This document shows positions 1 through 11,538 of a DNA stretch of 64,000 nt, in pieces (positions within the stretch are counted from its first letter, which is position 1; the number at the start of each line of letters is the position of its first letter). The notes beneath the pieces are model-generated. The model was not told the DNA's origin, did not search any database, and saw only the letters and a list, made by a program, of their open reading frames with translations. The translations under genes and the position numbers were made by a program. The stretch comes from an uncultured Alcaligenaceae bacterium. Lineage in GTDB: Bacteria > Pseudomonadota > Gammaproteobacteria > Burkholderiales > Burkholderiaceae_B. Location of the stretch: assembly GCA_937995985.1 (NCBI GenBank), contig CALKIR010000023.1, forward strand, positions 214,828 to 278,827, read 5' to 3'.

Positions 1-947
1 AATTTAGGCAGGGACATCAAGCCCCCCGCGGTGAGTGAGCGGGCTCCGTAAGCAATGCGTTTGCCCCCTTCAAAAGTGGGGCGAATAGCCGGATGGGTTT
101 TATAGCGTTGAAACTCTTCAAATGGTGATAGCCAAGGATTAGCATAATCCAGCCCAACAACCAGTCCGACAACAACTAAATTATTGTCTAGATGGTAGAG
201 GAAAGAACCTCCATAAGTGTCTGAGTCCAAAGGCCAGCCAGCGGTATGTACTACGAGACCAGGTTGGGACTGGCTGGGGTCAACCTCCCACATCTCTTTG
301 ATGCCAATGCCGTAGCTTTGAGCATTGCGATCCTTATCGAGTTGGTAGCGTTCGATAAGGCGGCGCCCTAGGTGCCCTCGTGAGCCTTCAGCAAAAATGG
401 TGTATTTGGCCAGCAACTCCATACCGGGTTGGTAGTTGGGTCCGGGGGTGCCATCAGGCTCTAGGCCCATATCACCGGTGACAACGCCACGGACAGCACC
501 TGTATCGGTGTATAAAATGTCTGCGGCTGCAAAGCCTGGGAATACATCCACCTCTAGGGCCTCAGCTTGCTCGCCTAACCATTGGGTAACCTCACCGAGG
601 CGAACAACATAATTACCTTGGTTCTTGAACGTATCAGGTAATAACCAATTAGGGGTTTGTCGTGCTTTTTCTGGGCCTAGGAAAAGAAATCGATCCTCAG
701 TGACAGGCACAGTGAGGGGCGCTCCTTTTTCTTTCCAGTCTGGGATGAGCTCACCAAGCGCTTTGGGGTCCATTACTGCCCCGGATAAAATATGTGCCCC
801 GACCTCTGGGCCTTTTTCCAGGACGCAAATGCTGATATCTGTTTGTGCTTCGTTGGCGAGTTGTTTGAGCCGTATGGCGGTGGCTAGGCCAGCCGGGCCA
901 GCCCCAACGATAACGACATCATATTCCATGGAGTCGCGTTCTGACAT
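1..947 (-). CDS. etfD: Electron transfer flavoprotein-ubiquinone oxidoreductase (ETF-QO), N-terminal part
   Basis: The minus frame is open from the left window edge to an ATG at 947, preceded by GGAG, and gives about 315 N-terminal residues; the C-terminus lies outside the window. A dinucleotide-binding GAGPAG motif at residues 15-20 is followed by ETF-QO-like blocks such as EKGPEVGAHILSGAVMDP and FAEGSRGHLG. The family is a membrane-associated FAD/4Fe-4S protein that passes electrons from electron transfer flavoprotein to ubiquinone during fatty-acid and amino-acid oxidation. The iron-sulfur cysteines would lie in the missing part, so they cannot be checked. It is divergent from the scoAB pair, which fits a catabolic neighbourhood. 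Confidence 0.93.
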   Translation of the reverse strand, partial: MSERDSMEYDVVIVGAGPAGLATAIRLKQLANEAQTDISICVLEKGPEVGAHILSGAVMDPKALGELIPDWKEKGAPLTVPVTEDRFLFLGPEKARQTPNWLLPDTFKNQGNYVVRLGEVTQWLGEQAEALEVDVFPGFAAADILYTDTGAVRGVVTGDMGLEPDGTPGPNYQPGMELLAKYTIFAEGSRGHLGRRLIERYQLDKDRNAQSYGIGIKEMWEVDPSQSQPGLVVHTAGWPLDSDTYGGSFLYHLDNNLVVVGLVVGLDYANPWLSPFEEFQRYKTHPAIRPTFEGGKRIAYGARSLTAGGLMSLPK

Positions 948-1057
948 ATCTGAATCTCCGAATACTTACTTCTCTATAGGCTAGTTGTTTCTCACGCTGT
1001 CGCGGGCCCTTATTGTGTTCATGCTGTCTCGGTTATTGCTCTTTTGGGCTTTCTGGT

Positions 1058-1086
1058 TTGACAAATCGTAAACAAGCTACTATACC
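1058..1086 (+). promoter_or_regulatory. Sigma-70-type promoter candidate upstream of scoAB
   Basis: TTGACA at 1058-1063 is separated by exactly 17 bases from TATACC at 1081-1086. This is a perfect -35 with a 4/6 -10, and it would start transcription near 1093, giving a 5' leader of about 170 nt before scoA. A weaker second candidate (TTGTAG at 1200, TAATAC at 1223, 17-base spacing) lies nearer the gene. Apart from these I see nothing structured in the 319-base gap 948-1266. Confidence 0.5.
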
Positions 1087-1266
1087 GCTCTGCACTCGCT
1101 CTGCCTAGTAAAAAGAGACTAATTTACGCATACTGGATCCTAGGATGGGCGAATCTATTGATTTTATATTTTTAGCTTTGTTTCCTAGCATCCAAAGCAT
1201 TGTAGCGTTAATATAGATGTGATAATACTCGATAAAGATAATTCTAATACCTACAGGAGCACATGA

Positions 1267-1965
1267 ATGAGCAAAGTATATCCCAGTGCACAGGCCGCCT
1301 TGGAGGATATTGTCGCTGATGGGCAAACCATAGCGGTTGGCGGTTTCGGTTTGTGTGGTATTCCAGAGGCGTTAATTACCGCACTCCGTGATACGGGGGT
1401 GAAAAACCTAACCGGTGTGAGTAATAACGCTGGGGTCGACGGCAAAGGGTTGGGGCAGTTACTGGAGACGCGGCAAATAAAAAAAATGATTTCTTCATAC
1501 GTTGGAGAAAACAAGGAGTTTGAGCGTCAATATCTAGCCGGAGACATTGAGATTGAATTTACCCCACAGGGGACTTTGGCGGAGCGTTTGCGTGCCGGCG
1601 GTGCAGGGATTCCTGCTTTTTATACCGCAACAGGAGCCGGCACTGTGGTAGCCGAAGGCAAGGAAACGCGCGAGTTTGATGGACGCGAATACATTCTTGA
1701 GCGGGCAATTGTGCCTGATGTGGCTTTGGTAAAGGCGTATATTGCCGACAAAAGTGGAAATTTAGTGTTTCGGAAAACTGCGCGTAATTTTAACCCCAAT
1801 GTTGCAATGGCTGGCAAGATAACCGTGGTTGAGGTAGAAAAGCTGGTCGAAATCGGGGAGATCGACCCTGATCACGTACATTTGCCAGGGGTATTTGTTG
1901 ACCGCATTGTGCTCAATGAGCATCCTGCTAAATATATAGAGCAACGTACCGTGCGTGAAGACTAA
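1267..1965 (+). CDS. scoA: Succinyl-CoA:3-ketoacid-CoA transferase, subunit A
   Basis: This 232-residue protein carries the CoA-transferase family I signature [10 protein letters not shown] at residues 25-34. The family moves CoA from succinyl-CoA to acetoacetate or a similar 3-oxoacid as part of ketone-body/acetoacetate use; subunit A pairs with subunit B encoded 17 bases downstream. The ATG at 1267 is preceded by AGGAG; an overlapping ATG at 1263 is in another frame. Length matches family members (about 230 residues). Exact acyl substrate (acetoacetate versus 3-oxoadipate) cannot be settled from sequence alone, but the motifs resemble ScoA more than PcaI. Confidence 0.93.
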   Translation: MSKVYPSAQAALEDIVADGQTIAVGGFGLCGIPEALITALRDTGVKNLTGVSNNAGVDGKGLGQLLETRQIKKMISSYVGENKEFERQYLAGDIEIEFTPQGTLAERLRAGGAGIPAFYTATGAGTVVAEGKETREFDGREYILERAIVPDVALVKAYIADKSGNLVFRKTARNFNPNVAMAGKITVVEVEKLVEIGEIDPDHVHLPGVFVDRIVLNEHPAKYIEQRTVRED

Positions 1966-1982
1966 CACTTAAGGAGGTCACA

Positions 1983-2645
1983 ATGGCTTGGACGAGAGAT
2001 GAAATGGCAGCACGAGCGGCCAAAGAATTGCGAGATGGCTATTATGTTAATTTAGGTATTGGCATGCCCACTTTGGTTGCCAATCACGTTCCCGAAGGGA
2101 TGACTGTTTGGTTGCAGTCTGAAAATGGGCTGCTTGGAATAGGGCCTTTTCCCCGCGAGGATGAGGTGGATCCTGACTTAATTAATGCCGGTAAACAGAC
2201 GGTGACTACTATACCTGGGTCGTCTTTTTTCTCGTCTGCAGATTCTTTTGCCATGATTCGAGGAGGGAAGATAAACCTTGCTATTCTTGGGGCCATGCAG
2301 GTTTCTGAAAATGGTGATTTAGCCAATTGGATGATTCCTGGCAAGATGGTCAAAGGAATGGGAGGGGCCATGGATTTGGTCGCTGGAGTTGAACGAGTGG
2401 TTGTGTTAATGGATCATGTGGTCAAGAAAAAAGATGGATCCATTGAGCTAAAGCTGCTCCCAGAATGTACTTTACCTTTGACTGGGGTAGGGGTGGTTGA
2501 TTTGATCATCACTGATTTAGGGGTGTTTGAGGTAGCCGATAACGGGTTGCGTCTCATCGAATTGGCCCCTGGGGTAACTGTCGAAGAGGTGCAGGAAAAA
2601 ACAGCAGCGACACTAGATGTGAGTGCAGTAGCAGCGAGTGCTTAG
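1983..2645 (+). CDS. scoB: Succinyl-CoA:3-ketoacid-CoA transferase, subunit B
   Basis: This 220-residue partner of ScoA contains the SENG motif at residues 46-49, whose Glu47 is the family's catalytic residue that forms the enzyme-CoA thioester. A good ribosome site (AAGGAGG) sits 5 bases before the ATG, and the gene follows scoA by 17 bases, so the two are co-transcribed. A strong stem-loop at 2673 closes the operon. Glycine-rich core segments ([20 protein letters not shown]) are as expected for the family. Confidence 0.94.
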   Translation: MAWTRDEMAARAAKELRDGYYVNLGIGMPTLVANHVPEGMTVWLQSENGLLGIGPFPREDEVDPDLINAGKQTVTTIPGSSFFSSADSFAMIRGGKINLAILGAMQVSENGDLANWMIPGKMVKGMGGAMDLVAGVERVVVLMDHVVKKKDGSIELKLLPECTLPLTGVGVVDLIITDLGVFEVADNGLRLIELAPGVTVEEVQEKTAATLDVSAVAASA

Positions 2646-2672
2646 TTAGCGGTACATATAATGGTTTAGTAG

Positions 2673-2707
2673 ACGCCCGTTTTCTATGGAAAACGGGCGT
2701 TATTATT
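2673..2707 (+). terminator. Terminator-like hairpin after scoB
   Basis: A perfect 12-bp stem pairs 2673-2684 (ACGCCCGTTTTC) with 2689-2700 around a TATG loop. It is followed by TATTATT, so the U-tract is imperfect. It lies 28 bases after the scoB stop. Confidence 0.75.
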
Positions 2708-2727
2708 CAAACTTTTGTTTTTGGTTT

Positions 2728-4527
2728 ATGACAGCTCCTATGAATACCACGGCTCGTTTACGTGCATTGCGAACGGCAATGGCTGAACATCAAATTGATG
2801 CTTATTTAGTTCTGAGTTCTGATCCTCATTTATCTGAGTACTTGCCAGCGCATTGGCAAAGTCGAGCATGGTTAAGTGGATTTACTGGCTCTGCGGGCAC
2901 CCTATTAGTAACGCTGCAACAAGCGGGGTTATGGACCGATAGCCGTTATTGGGTCCAAGCCGAGCAGGTGCTTGCAGGAACAGGGATAACCCTATTCAAA
3001 CAGGGGGCGAAAGGGGTTCCTGATATAGCCTCTTTTCTCAAACAGCATTTGTCCGCAGGTTCTGTTTTATGTTTAGATGCACAGGTCATGCCTTTGAGTG
3101 AATATGAGTCTTGGCAAGCCATAGCAGCAGAAGAAGGCTGGCAATTGCACACAAAAGATTTGCTCTTAGAGACTGTTTGGACTGAGCGACCAGCTTTGCC
3201 TCAAGCACCTATTTATGCGCATGATGCACGTTTTATGGGGCGGACGCGGGCAGATAATTTGGCTGCTGTGCGCGAGCATATGCGCCGCTCTAAAATTCAC
3301 TGGCATTTATTATCCAGTCTTGATGATATTGCTTGGCTATTAGGGCTACGGGGGGCAGATGTGGACTATAACCCTGTGTTTTTGTCTCATCTTTTATTGG
3401 GGCAAGAACAGGGGTGGTTATTTGTGGCATTAGAGAAAATAGCACCGGCGCTGCGTCAAGCTTTGGCTGAGGATGGCATAGAGGTTCGTCCCTATGAGCA
3501 ACTTGAGGCCGCCTTATCTCAATTGCCCAAAGGGCAAAGTTTGGGTTTTGACCCACATAAAGTTACTGCAGGGACCGTATCTGCTGCACATCACATGCAG
3601 TGGCAACGCTTGGAAAACCCTAGTACTTTCATCAAGGCCTGTAAAAACGAGACAGAACTGGCTCATATTCGCGAGGCAATGGTTCAGGATGGCATTGCTC
3701 TTTGTGAGTTTTATGCCTGGTTAGAAAATACTTTGGCACAGCGGGCAGTAAGTGAGTTAGAAGTGGATCAGCAGCTTACTGCAGCACGGGCGCGACGCCC
3801 CCATTTTGTAAGCCCAAGTTTTGCTACTATAGCAGGCTTTAATGCAAATGGTGCCATGCCGCATTATCAAGCTACTCCCGAGCACTATAGCTGGATTCAG
3901 GGAGATGGCTTGTTACTCATTGATTCAGGAGGGCAGTATTTAGGCGGCACTACTGATATTACGCGGGTCACTGCAGTAGGCCACATCAATGCACAGCAGA
4001 AACAAGATTACACTTTGGTGTTGCGTGCGATGATTGCATTATCACAGGCGGTATTCCCGCGCGGTATGAGTGGGCAGCATTTGGATGCAATCGCGCGCTT
4101 GCCTTTGTGGCAGGCTTATTTAGATTATGGCCATGGTACCGGACATGGGGTCGGTTATTTTCTTAATGTACATGAAGGGCCTCAAAGCATTTCTTGGCGC
4201 CAGCGCCCTGGCCGGGCTGCGGTCGCATTGGCTCCAGGAATGGTCACCTCAAATGAGCCCGCCTTATATCGTGATGGACAATGGGGCATTCGTATAGAGA
4301 ATTTGATTGCGACTCAGTTGGCGCAGGAAAATGAATTTGGAACATTTTATTGTTTTGAAACCTTGACCTTATGTCCCATTGATACGCGATGTATTGATAG
4401 GGCGTTGTTAAATTCACAAGAGCGGCACTGGCTCAATGCTTATCATGCCCTGGTTCGCGATAAATTAGCCCCGCATCTTGAACAAGATGCTTTACAATGG
4501 CTGTTAGCGCGTACTGAGCCAATTTAA
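2728..4527 (+). CDS. Xaa-Pro aminopeptidase, M24B family (long form)
   Basis: This is a metallopeptidase of about 599 residues predicted to remove an N-terminal residue preceding proline. Two creatinase-like N-terminal domains are followed by a pita-bread catalytic domain. All five dinuclear metal ligands are visible: two Asp in the IDSGGQYLGGTTDITR stretch (near residues 400-411), His in GHGTGHGVGY (about 475), Glu in TSNEPALY (about 508) and Glu in IRIENLI (about 523). A longer frame begins inside the scoB terminator and is not credible; ATG 2728 or 2740 are the realistic starts, neither with a clear ribosome site. No signal peptide is seen, so it is probably cytoplasmic. Confidence 0.88.
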   Translation: MTAPMNTTARLRALRTAMAEHQIDAYLVLSSDPHLSEYLPAHWQSRAWLSGFTGSAGTLLVTLQQAGLWTDSRYWVQAEQVLAGTGITLFKQGAKGVPDIASFLKQHLSAGSVLCLDAQVMPLSEYESWQAIAAEEGWQLHTKDLLLETVWTERPALPQAPIYAHDARFMGRTRADNLAAVREHMRRSKIHWHLLSSLDDIAWLLGLRGADVDYNPVFLSHLLLGQEQGWLFVALEKIAPALRQALAEDGIEVRPYEQLEAALSQLPKGQSLGFDPHKVTAGTVSAAHHMQWQRLENPSTFIKACKNETELAHIREAMVQDGIALCEFYAWLENTLAQRAVSELEVDQQLTAARARRPHFVSPSFATIAGFNANGAMPHYQATPEHYSWIQGDGLLLIDSGGQYLGGTTDITRVTAVGHINAQQKQDYTLVLRAMIALSQAVFPRGMSGQHLDAIARLPLWQAYLDYGHGTGHGVGYFLNVHEGPQSISWRQRPGRAAVALAPGMVTSNEPALYRDGQWGIRIENLIATQLAQENEFGTFYCFETLTLCPIDTRCIDRALLNSQERHWLNAYHALVRDKLAPHLEQDALQWLLARTEPI

Positions 4528-4584
4528 TGGTTTATATGCTTTTGTTACGGTTATAATTTTACTCTTTTGCTGTACCCACGTTAA

Positions 4585-6270
<1,686 letters not shown>

Positions 6271-6279
6271 GAGCAAGTT

Positions 6280-7137
6280 ATGAATCTTTGTGGTTTTAAG
6301 GTTGGTTTGGCGCATCCTTTTTTTCTGATTGCGGGCCCTTGTGTGATTGAGTCCCGTCAGATGGCTTTTGATACGGCAGGACAACTACAAGAAATCACCC
6401 AGGCTTTGGATATCCCTTTCATTTATAAAAGCTCTTTTGATAAGGCAAATCGTAGTTCTTTATCTTCTTACCGCGGGCCTGGCATGCAAGAGGGGCTGAA
6501 CATACTGGCAGATATCCGTGCTGAGCTAGGCATCCCAGTGTTGACGGATGTGCATGAAAAAGAACAGGTAGACGAGGTGGCCGCTGCGGTAGATGTATTG
6601 CAAACACCGGCATTTTTATGCCGTCAAACTGATTTTATCCAAGCAGTAGCGGCTACTCTAAAGCCAGTGAATATTAAAAAAGGGCAGTTCTTAAGTCCCC
6701 ATGAAATGATTAATGTGACTGAAAAGGCACGGGCTGCGGCCATTCAGGCGGGCGGCGATGGGAACACTATTATGGCCTGTGAACGAGGGGTGATGTTTGG
6801 CTACAATAATTTGGTTTCCGATATGCGTGCCCTAGCAATTATGCGTGAAACTAATTGCCCTGTGGTTTTTGATGCAACCCATTCAGTACAGCAGCCCGGG
6901 GGATTGGGAGAGCGTTCGGGGGGCCAAAGCGAGTTTGTACCGGTTTTGGCTCGGGCCGCTGTGGCAGTAGGAATTTCAGGCTTGTTTATGGAAACGCACC
7001 CGAATCCAGAGCAGGCCTTATCGGATGGGCCTAATGCGGTGCCTTTAAAGCATATGAAGCGCCTTTTAGAAGGACTCAAGGCATTAGATGAGGTCGTCAA
7101 GCAAGAAAATCGAGCCACTCTTGGTTGGTCAACCTAA
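6280..7137 (+). CDS. kdsA: 3-deoxy-8-phosphooctulonate synthase (KDO-8-phosphate synthase)
   Basis: KdsA condenses arabinose 5-phosphate with phosphoenolpyruvate to KDO-8-phosphate, the committed step to the KDO sugar of lipopolysaccharide inner core. The 285-residue protein shows [11 protein letters not shown] near the N-terminus, [12 protein letters not shown], and the C-terminal [17 protein letters not shown] block, all typical of the family. The ATG at 6280 has AGGAG at good distance and follows the pyrG stop by 9 bases, so the genes are coupled. A weak hairpin (GCAAAAC/GTTTTGC, 7178-7197) lies between it and eno. Confidence 0.97.
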   Translation: MNLCGFKVGLAHPFFLIAGPCVIESRQMAFDTAGQLQEITQALDIPFIYKSSFDKANRSSLSSYRGPGMQEGLNILADIRAELGIPVLTDVHEKEQVDEVAAAVDVLQTPAFLCRQTDFIQAVAATLKPVNIKKGQFLSPHEMINVTEKARAAAIQAGGDGNTIMACERGVMFGYNNLVSDMRALAIMRETNCPVVFDATHSVQQPGGLGERSGGQSEFVPVLARAAVAVGISGLFMETHPNPEQALSDGPNAVPLKHMKRLLEGLKALDEVVKQENRATLGWST

Positions 7138-7202
7138 GTGGTATTATTATTTACATTTTGTTTTGTCCTTTAAACCCGCAAAACAATTAGGTTTTGCATT
7201 AA

Positions 7203-8516
<1,314 letters not shown>

Positions 8517-8528
8517 TATTTATGATGG

Positions 8529-8557
8529 GGGCTTTGTCACTGCGGCAAAGCCCTTTT
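8529..8557 (+). terminator. Stem-loop with U-tract between eno and ftsB
   Basis: GGGCTTTG at 8529-8536 pairs with CAAAGCCC at 8546-8553 around a 9-base loop and is followed by TTTT. The hairpin begins 12 bases after the eno stop and its U-tract ends only 7 bases before the ftsB ATG. It probably works as a partial terminator that lowers ftsB expression relative to eno. Confidence 0.65.
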
Positions 8558-8564
8558 ATGCTCT

Positions 8565-8849
8565 ATGCGCCTGCTATCGTTAATATTGTTTTTAATTACT
8601 ATGATGCTGCTGTATTCACTATTTTTTAGTGATAGCGGACGTGCGCGGGTAGTAGATTTAGAGCATAAGCTCATCGAACAGCGCGAAATGAATCAGGCAA
8701 TGCATGCTCGTAATGAGGCGTTACGTGCTGAGGTCCAAGAACTAAAAGGCGGGGCTGCAGGAGCTCAAGCCATAGAAGAACGGGCCCGTTTGGATTTAGG
8801 CATGATTCGCGAAGATGAGATTTTTGTGCGTATTGTGCCAGCTGAGTAA
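8565..8849 (+). CDS. ftsB: Cell division protein FtsB
   Basis: FtsB forms the FtsQ-FtsB-FtsL subcomplex of the divisome. The 94-residue protein has a short cytoplasmic start, one membrane helix at about residues 3-21, and a periplasmic coiled coil (about 28-62, VDLEHKLIEQREMNQAMHAR...), then the conserved ARLDLGMIREDEIFV segment that contacts FtsQ. Its position just downstream of eno is diagnostic. No Shine-Dalgarno site is visible because the eno terminator occupies the space before the start. Confidence 0.93.
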   Translation: MRLLSLILFLITMMLLYSLFFSDSGRARVVDLEHKLIEQREMNQAMHARNEALRAEVQELKGGAAGAQAIEERARLDLGMIREDEIFVRIVPAE

Positions 8850-8877
8850 CGGTTTCTTTAGTTACATGCCCCTCATT

Positions 8878-9729
8878 TTAATGACTACAGCAAGCAGGAT
8901 GATCGCATCTGATCACTGTATCAGGAACAGTATGACCGAGAGGGGGCGCCCACTGATTATTCAGTGGGGGAGCAGTGACAGGGGGAGATAAAGGAGTAAG
9001 CTCATCAGTCTCTAAGGCGGGGGGATGGTGGGCATGCCAACTTTCTGTTGGGGGCTGTTTTAGGGGCGGCATTAAAATATTATTTTTAGAGTGCCAAATA
9101 GTCTGATTGTGTGTTCCTGTGTGCCTATAGTAAGGCAAATGAGTGGATTGGGGCCAAGCGATTGGGTGTGAAGAAAAAGGATGACTCACATGTATTTTGA
9201 TAGGCAGTAGACCGTTACTCAAGAGGTGCTGGGTGTATGTGTGCTGTGCCCATGAGTGGAGATGTTTAAGTAGTGCACGCAGGATAGGGTTATAAGGTCG
9301 ATAAGCATAATAAAAATCAAGTGCTAATGTATTCGCACTAAAAATAGTACGACCGGAGGCTAAATCGGGAGGGCTTTGTCGGTATTGCTGGGCCTGATAG
9401 TCATTATTGATGGCAGCATAGGGCCAGTCTAGAGACTGTTCTAATAGAGGGTCTCTAAAGAGTTCAAAATCGGCCTCTGTGGGGCTGAGTTGCTCGGCAT
9501 GCCAGCTATGGGGCCAGCCTAGAGGTTGGGGAAGCAAGATATTTTCTATATTTGTTTTGAGGTCCTGTGCAAAGGCATCTGGCTGCATATGTAAGCGCGT
9601 ATGGAGTCTTATCGTCTCAAAGAGGGCATGTTGTATTTGGTATCGTTGTAAAAGATACAGGCTGGCATCAATGCCTATTGCTAGGGCGGTACATAAGCTG
9701 CCTAAAACGAAAATAGCTTGGACTAACAT
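8878..9729 (-). CDS. TadE-like secreted/membrane protein
   Basis: This 283-residue protein begins with a single hydrophobic helix (about residues 2-27) followed by a segment resembling TadE-family minor pilins (LLQRYQIQHALFETIRLHTR) and later SANTLALDFYYAYRP, which aligns by eye with a conserved TadE-like block. The C-terminal third is proline-rich and low in complexity (TPLSPPVTAPP), ending in a His/Cys-rich tail. It is convergent with ftsB. No other tad or flp pilus genes are present in the window, so its partner machinery is unknown. The family call is by pattern only and could be wrong. Confidence 0.5.
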   Translation of the reverse strand: MLVQAIFVLGSLCTALAIGIDASLYLLQRYQIQHALFETIRLHTRLHMQPDAFAQDLKTNIENILLPQPLGWPHSWHAEQLSPTEADFELFRDPLLEQSLDWPYAAINNDYQAQQYRQSPPDLASGRTIFSANTLALDFYYAYRPYNPILRALLKHLHSWAQHTYTQHLLSNGLLPIKIHVSHPFSSHPIAWPQSTHLPYYRHTGTHNQTIWHSKNNILMPPLKQPPTESWHAHHPPALETDELTPLSPPVTAPPLNNQWAPPLGHTVPDTVIRCDHPACCSH

Positions 9730-9824
9730 GGCAGAATATGGTTGCTAAAGACATGTGTTTGATTGTGTCATGCCTTTCAAGCCCAGGCTATTAGGTCTAT
9801 TTCGATAGGAATAAACGTACCTAA

Positions 9825-9854
9825 TAAAAATAGGGCTTCAACAGTGAAGCCCTA
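9825..9854 (-). terminator. Terminator after hslO
   Basis: A 10-bp stem (TAGGGCTTCA 9831-9840 with TGAAGCCCTA 9845-9854, ACAG loop) is followed on the minus strand by TTTTTATT. It lies 34 bases beyond the hslO stop. Confidence 0.85.
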
Positions 9855-9887
9855 TAAGGAAGCATAGATACGAATGAGTATGCGCTT

Positions 9888-10790
9888 TTAATGCAGTTGT
9901 TGAGTGCTTGGGGGTTCATTATTGCCCGCAAAAATTTGGGCACAATCCACAGCATCAAAAGAATAAGGTTGACCACAAAATTGACAGGCTACCTCTACTT
10001 TTCCTTGCTCTTCTAAAATATCTTCGACTTCGGCCTTGCCCAGCATCTCAAGCATTTTGGCAACACGCTGGCGGCTGCACGGGCAGTGCCATTGCACAGC
10101 TTGGCTGGGGAGTTTGAGTAAGTTTTCTTGCCAGAACAAGCGTTTGATTAGGGTTTCATTATCTACACTCAAGAGCTCTGTGGGCTGTACTGTAGATAAT
10201 ATGGGTACATTACGCGCCCAACTGTCTTCATCTTGATCGGGCTCTGTATTTTCATTAGCAGGCAGTCGTTGTAATAAAATGCCAGCAGCTCGTTGGCCAT
10301 CTGCAGCAAGACATAAGCGAGTGTCTAGTTGTTCAGAGTGCTGCATGTAATTTTCTAACACCTCGGTAACGGTCTCGCCTTGTAAGGGCACAATACCTTG
10401 ATAAGGTCTAAAAGACTCTTTGTCCTCAGGCTCAAGGATGGTTACAAAGCGGCCTTTGCCGTCAGGATTAAGGAGGGATTGCAAGGTGCCATCAGCGGGT
10501 ATCTGGGCATGTTCTCGCATATGTACGGTCGCGCGTATGTGCAGATCAGAGGTGCACTCAACCACAAGTAGGGCAATGGGCCCCTCGCCTTGTGCTTGTA
10601 AAATAAGCGAACCTTGCATTTTTAGGTTCCCTGCCAGCAATACTGCGGCTGCAGTCAGCTCCCCTAGTAGTTTTTGAACGGCAGGGGGGTAGTTACGGTG
10701 TTCAAAGGCGTGTTGCCAGACTTCTTCTAGGTAGACGGTCTGTACACGAGTTTGTTGATCAGTAAAAAGATATTTATGTAGTTGATTCAT
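9888..10790 (-). CDS. hslO: Redox-regulated holdase chaperone Hsp33
   Basis: Hsp33 is a cytosolic chaperone switched on by oxidation: a zinc-binding C-terminal domain unfolds when its cysteines form disulfides. The 300-residue protein shows this switch near residues 233-270: HCPCSRQRV (CxC), then about 30 residues later CQFCGQPY (CxxC). The N-terminal domain has the expected LTAAAVLLAGNLKMQGSL segment. It starts 2 bases after the stop of the upstream RDD-protein gene, so the two form an operon. Confidence 0.95.
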   Translation of the reverse strand: MNQLHKYLFTDQQTRVQTVYLEEVWQHAFEHRNYPPAVQKLLGELTAAAVLLAGNLKMQGSLILQAQGEGPIALLVVECTSDLHIRATVHMREHAQIPADGTLQSLLNPDGKGRFVTILEPEDKESFRPYQGIVPLQGETVTEVLENYMQHSEQLDTRLCLAADGQRAAGILLQRLPANENTEPDQDEDSWARNVPILSTVQPTELLSVDNETLIKRLFWQENLLKLPSQAVQWHCPCSRQRVAKMLEMLGKAEVEDILEEQGKVEVACQFCGQPYSFDAVDCAQIFAGNNEPPSTQQLH

Positions 10791-10792
10791 TG

Positions 10793-11299
10793 TTAGCTTT
10801 TGGTGGGTCGTGCATCCACAAGTAGGGTCTGAGAGAGGCGATCATGCATGAATTGTCGCTCAGGATCAAACCAGGTGTAAATAAAATTGCTAAAAGGCGC
10901 AAAAACAATGAGTAGGCTCAACGATGCGTGCCCTGATCGGGTGGCAATTATTTCTATGATTAAGGCGGTTAAGAGCGGAAATACCCACATTAACAGGTAG
11001 CGTAACAGGAGCCGTCCAATACGCAGAGGCGTACCTGTGCGGCTCTGTAAGCGGATGTGCCAGGTTTTCATGGCGAGGGTTTGGCCGCTTTTTAACCATG
11101 CACTAAGAAAATAAAGGCTAATCAGAGCAAATAAAAAAAGTTGTCGGCCTACACGTAATTTTAACGCATGACGACTATCGGTGACGATATCAAAGAGTAA
11201 AGTGGCAATAAAAATTAAGCCAAAGAGCAGCATGCCTTCGTACACCATGCATGCAAATCGTCGCCAAAGACCAGGAGAAGGGAAATTATTAGTGTGCAT
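10793..11299 (-). CDS. RDD-family membrane protein
   Basis: This 168-residue protein has three to four hydrophobic segments (about residues 17-38, 52-70, 100-120, 122-142) and the family pattern of an N-terminal RR..A..YE motif and a late FDPERQFMHDRLSQTLLV segment. RDD proteins are small inner-membrane proteins, some tied to ion transport, but most have no assigned function. It is the first gene of a two-gene operon with hslO. Confidence 0.8.
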   Translation of the reverse strand: MHTNNFPSPGLWRRFACMVYEGMLLFGLIFIATLLFDIVTDSRHALKLRVGRQLFLFALISLYFLSAWLKSGQTLAMKTWHIRLQSRTGTPLRIGRLLLRYLLMWVFPLLTALIIEIIATRSGHASLSLLIVFAPFSNFIYTWFDPERQFMHDRLSQTLLVDARPTKS

Positions 11300-11328
11300 A
11301 GGCGCAAATTATAGACAACTGCACGAAG

Positions 11329-11356
11329 AAAAAAAACGGTTCCGCAGGGGAACCGT
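11329..11356 (-). terminator. Terminator of the hemJ-rlmL transcript
   Basis: ACGGTTCC (11336-11343) pairs with GGAACCGT (11349-11356) around GCAGG. On the minus strand it is followed by eight U residues (11329-11336). It ends the minus-strand transcript about 180 bases after the rlmL-like stop. The same segment carries a perfect plus-strand TATAAT at 11356-11361. Confidence 0.8.
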
Positions 11357-11377
11357 ATAATTAATAGAGGAGATGTA

Positions 11378-11443
11378 ATGAAAACCAAAACTAACTCGCT
11401 ACATTTGCCAGCACCCCAGCCAGTGGGGGCTTTGAAGCATTAG
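11378..11443 (+). CDS. Candidate 21-residue small protein
   Basis: The ATG at 11378 follows AGAGGAG with a 5-base spacing and opens a 21-codon frame (begins MKTKTNSLHLPAPQPVG) ending in TAG. A consensus TATAAT at 11356-11361 would place the transcript start about 10 bases before the ATG, although I see no good -35 hexamer. It runs antisense to the 3' tail of the rlmL transcript. I do not recognise it. The case rests on the ribosome site and on a second small ORF just downstream. Confidence 0.35.
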   Translation: MKTKTNSLHLPAPQPVGALKH

Positions 11444-11462
11444 AGCATGCTAAGGAGGAAAC

Positions 11463-11522
11463 ATGCGTCCATGCAAAGCAGCTAGATTTCTCGGCAATTA
11501 TTATTATAGGGGAAAACCCTAG
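11463..11522 (+). CDS. Candidate 19-residue small protein
   Basis: The ATG at 11463 follows AAGGAGG by 4 bases, a stronger ribosome site than most full-length genes here possess. The 19-codon frame is basic and tyrosine-rich (MRPCKAARFLGNYYYRG...) and ends in TAG at 11520-11522, inside a small TAGGG/CCCTA stem-loop. It is 19 bases downstream of the preceding small ORF. No function can be offered. Confidence 0.35.
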   Translation: MRPCKAARFLGNYYYRGKP

Positions 11523-11538
11523 TATTTGGCAATAAGTT

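Noticed and set aside
625..984. 119-residue plus-strand ORF at the left edge
   Set aside because: It is the shadow of the ETF-ubiquinone oxidoreductase gene on the minus strand, whose frame shows clear family motifs.
2686..2727. Longer N-terminus for the M24 aminopeptidase
   Set aside because: The extra 14 codons lie within the scoB terminator hairpin and show no family-like sequence.
7178..7197. GCAAAAC/GTTTTGC hairpin before eno as a terminator
   Set aside because: No U-tract, only 7 AT-rich pairs, and kdsA-eno look co-transcribed.
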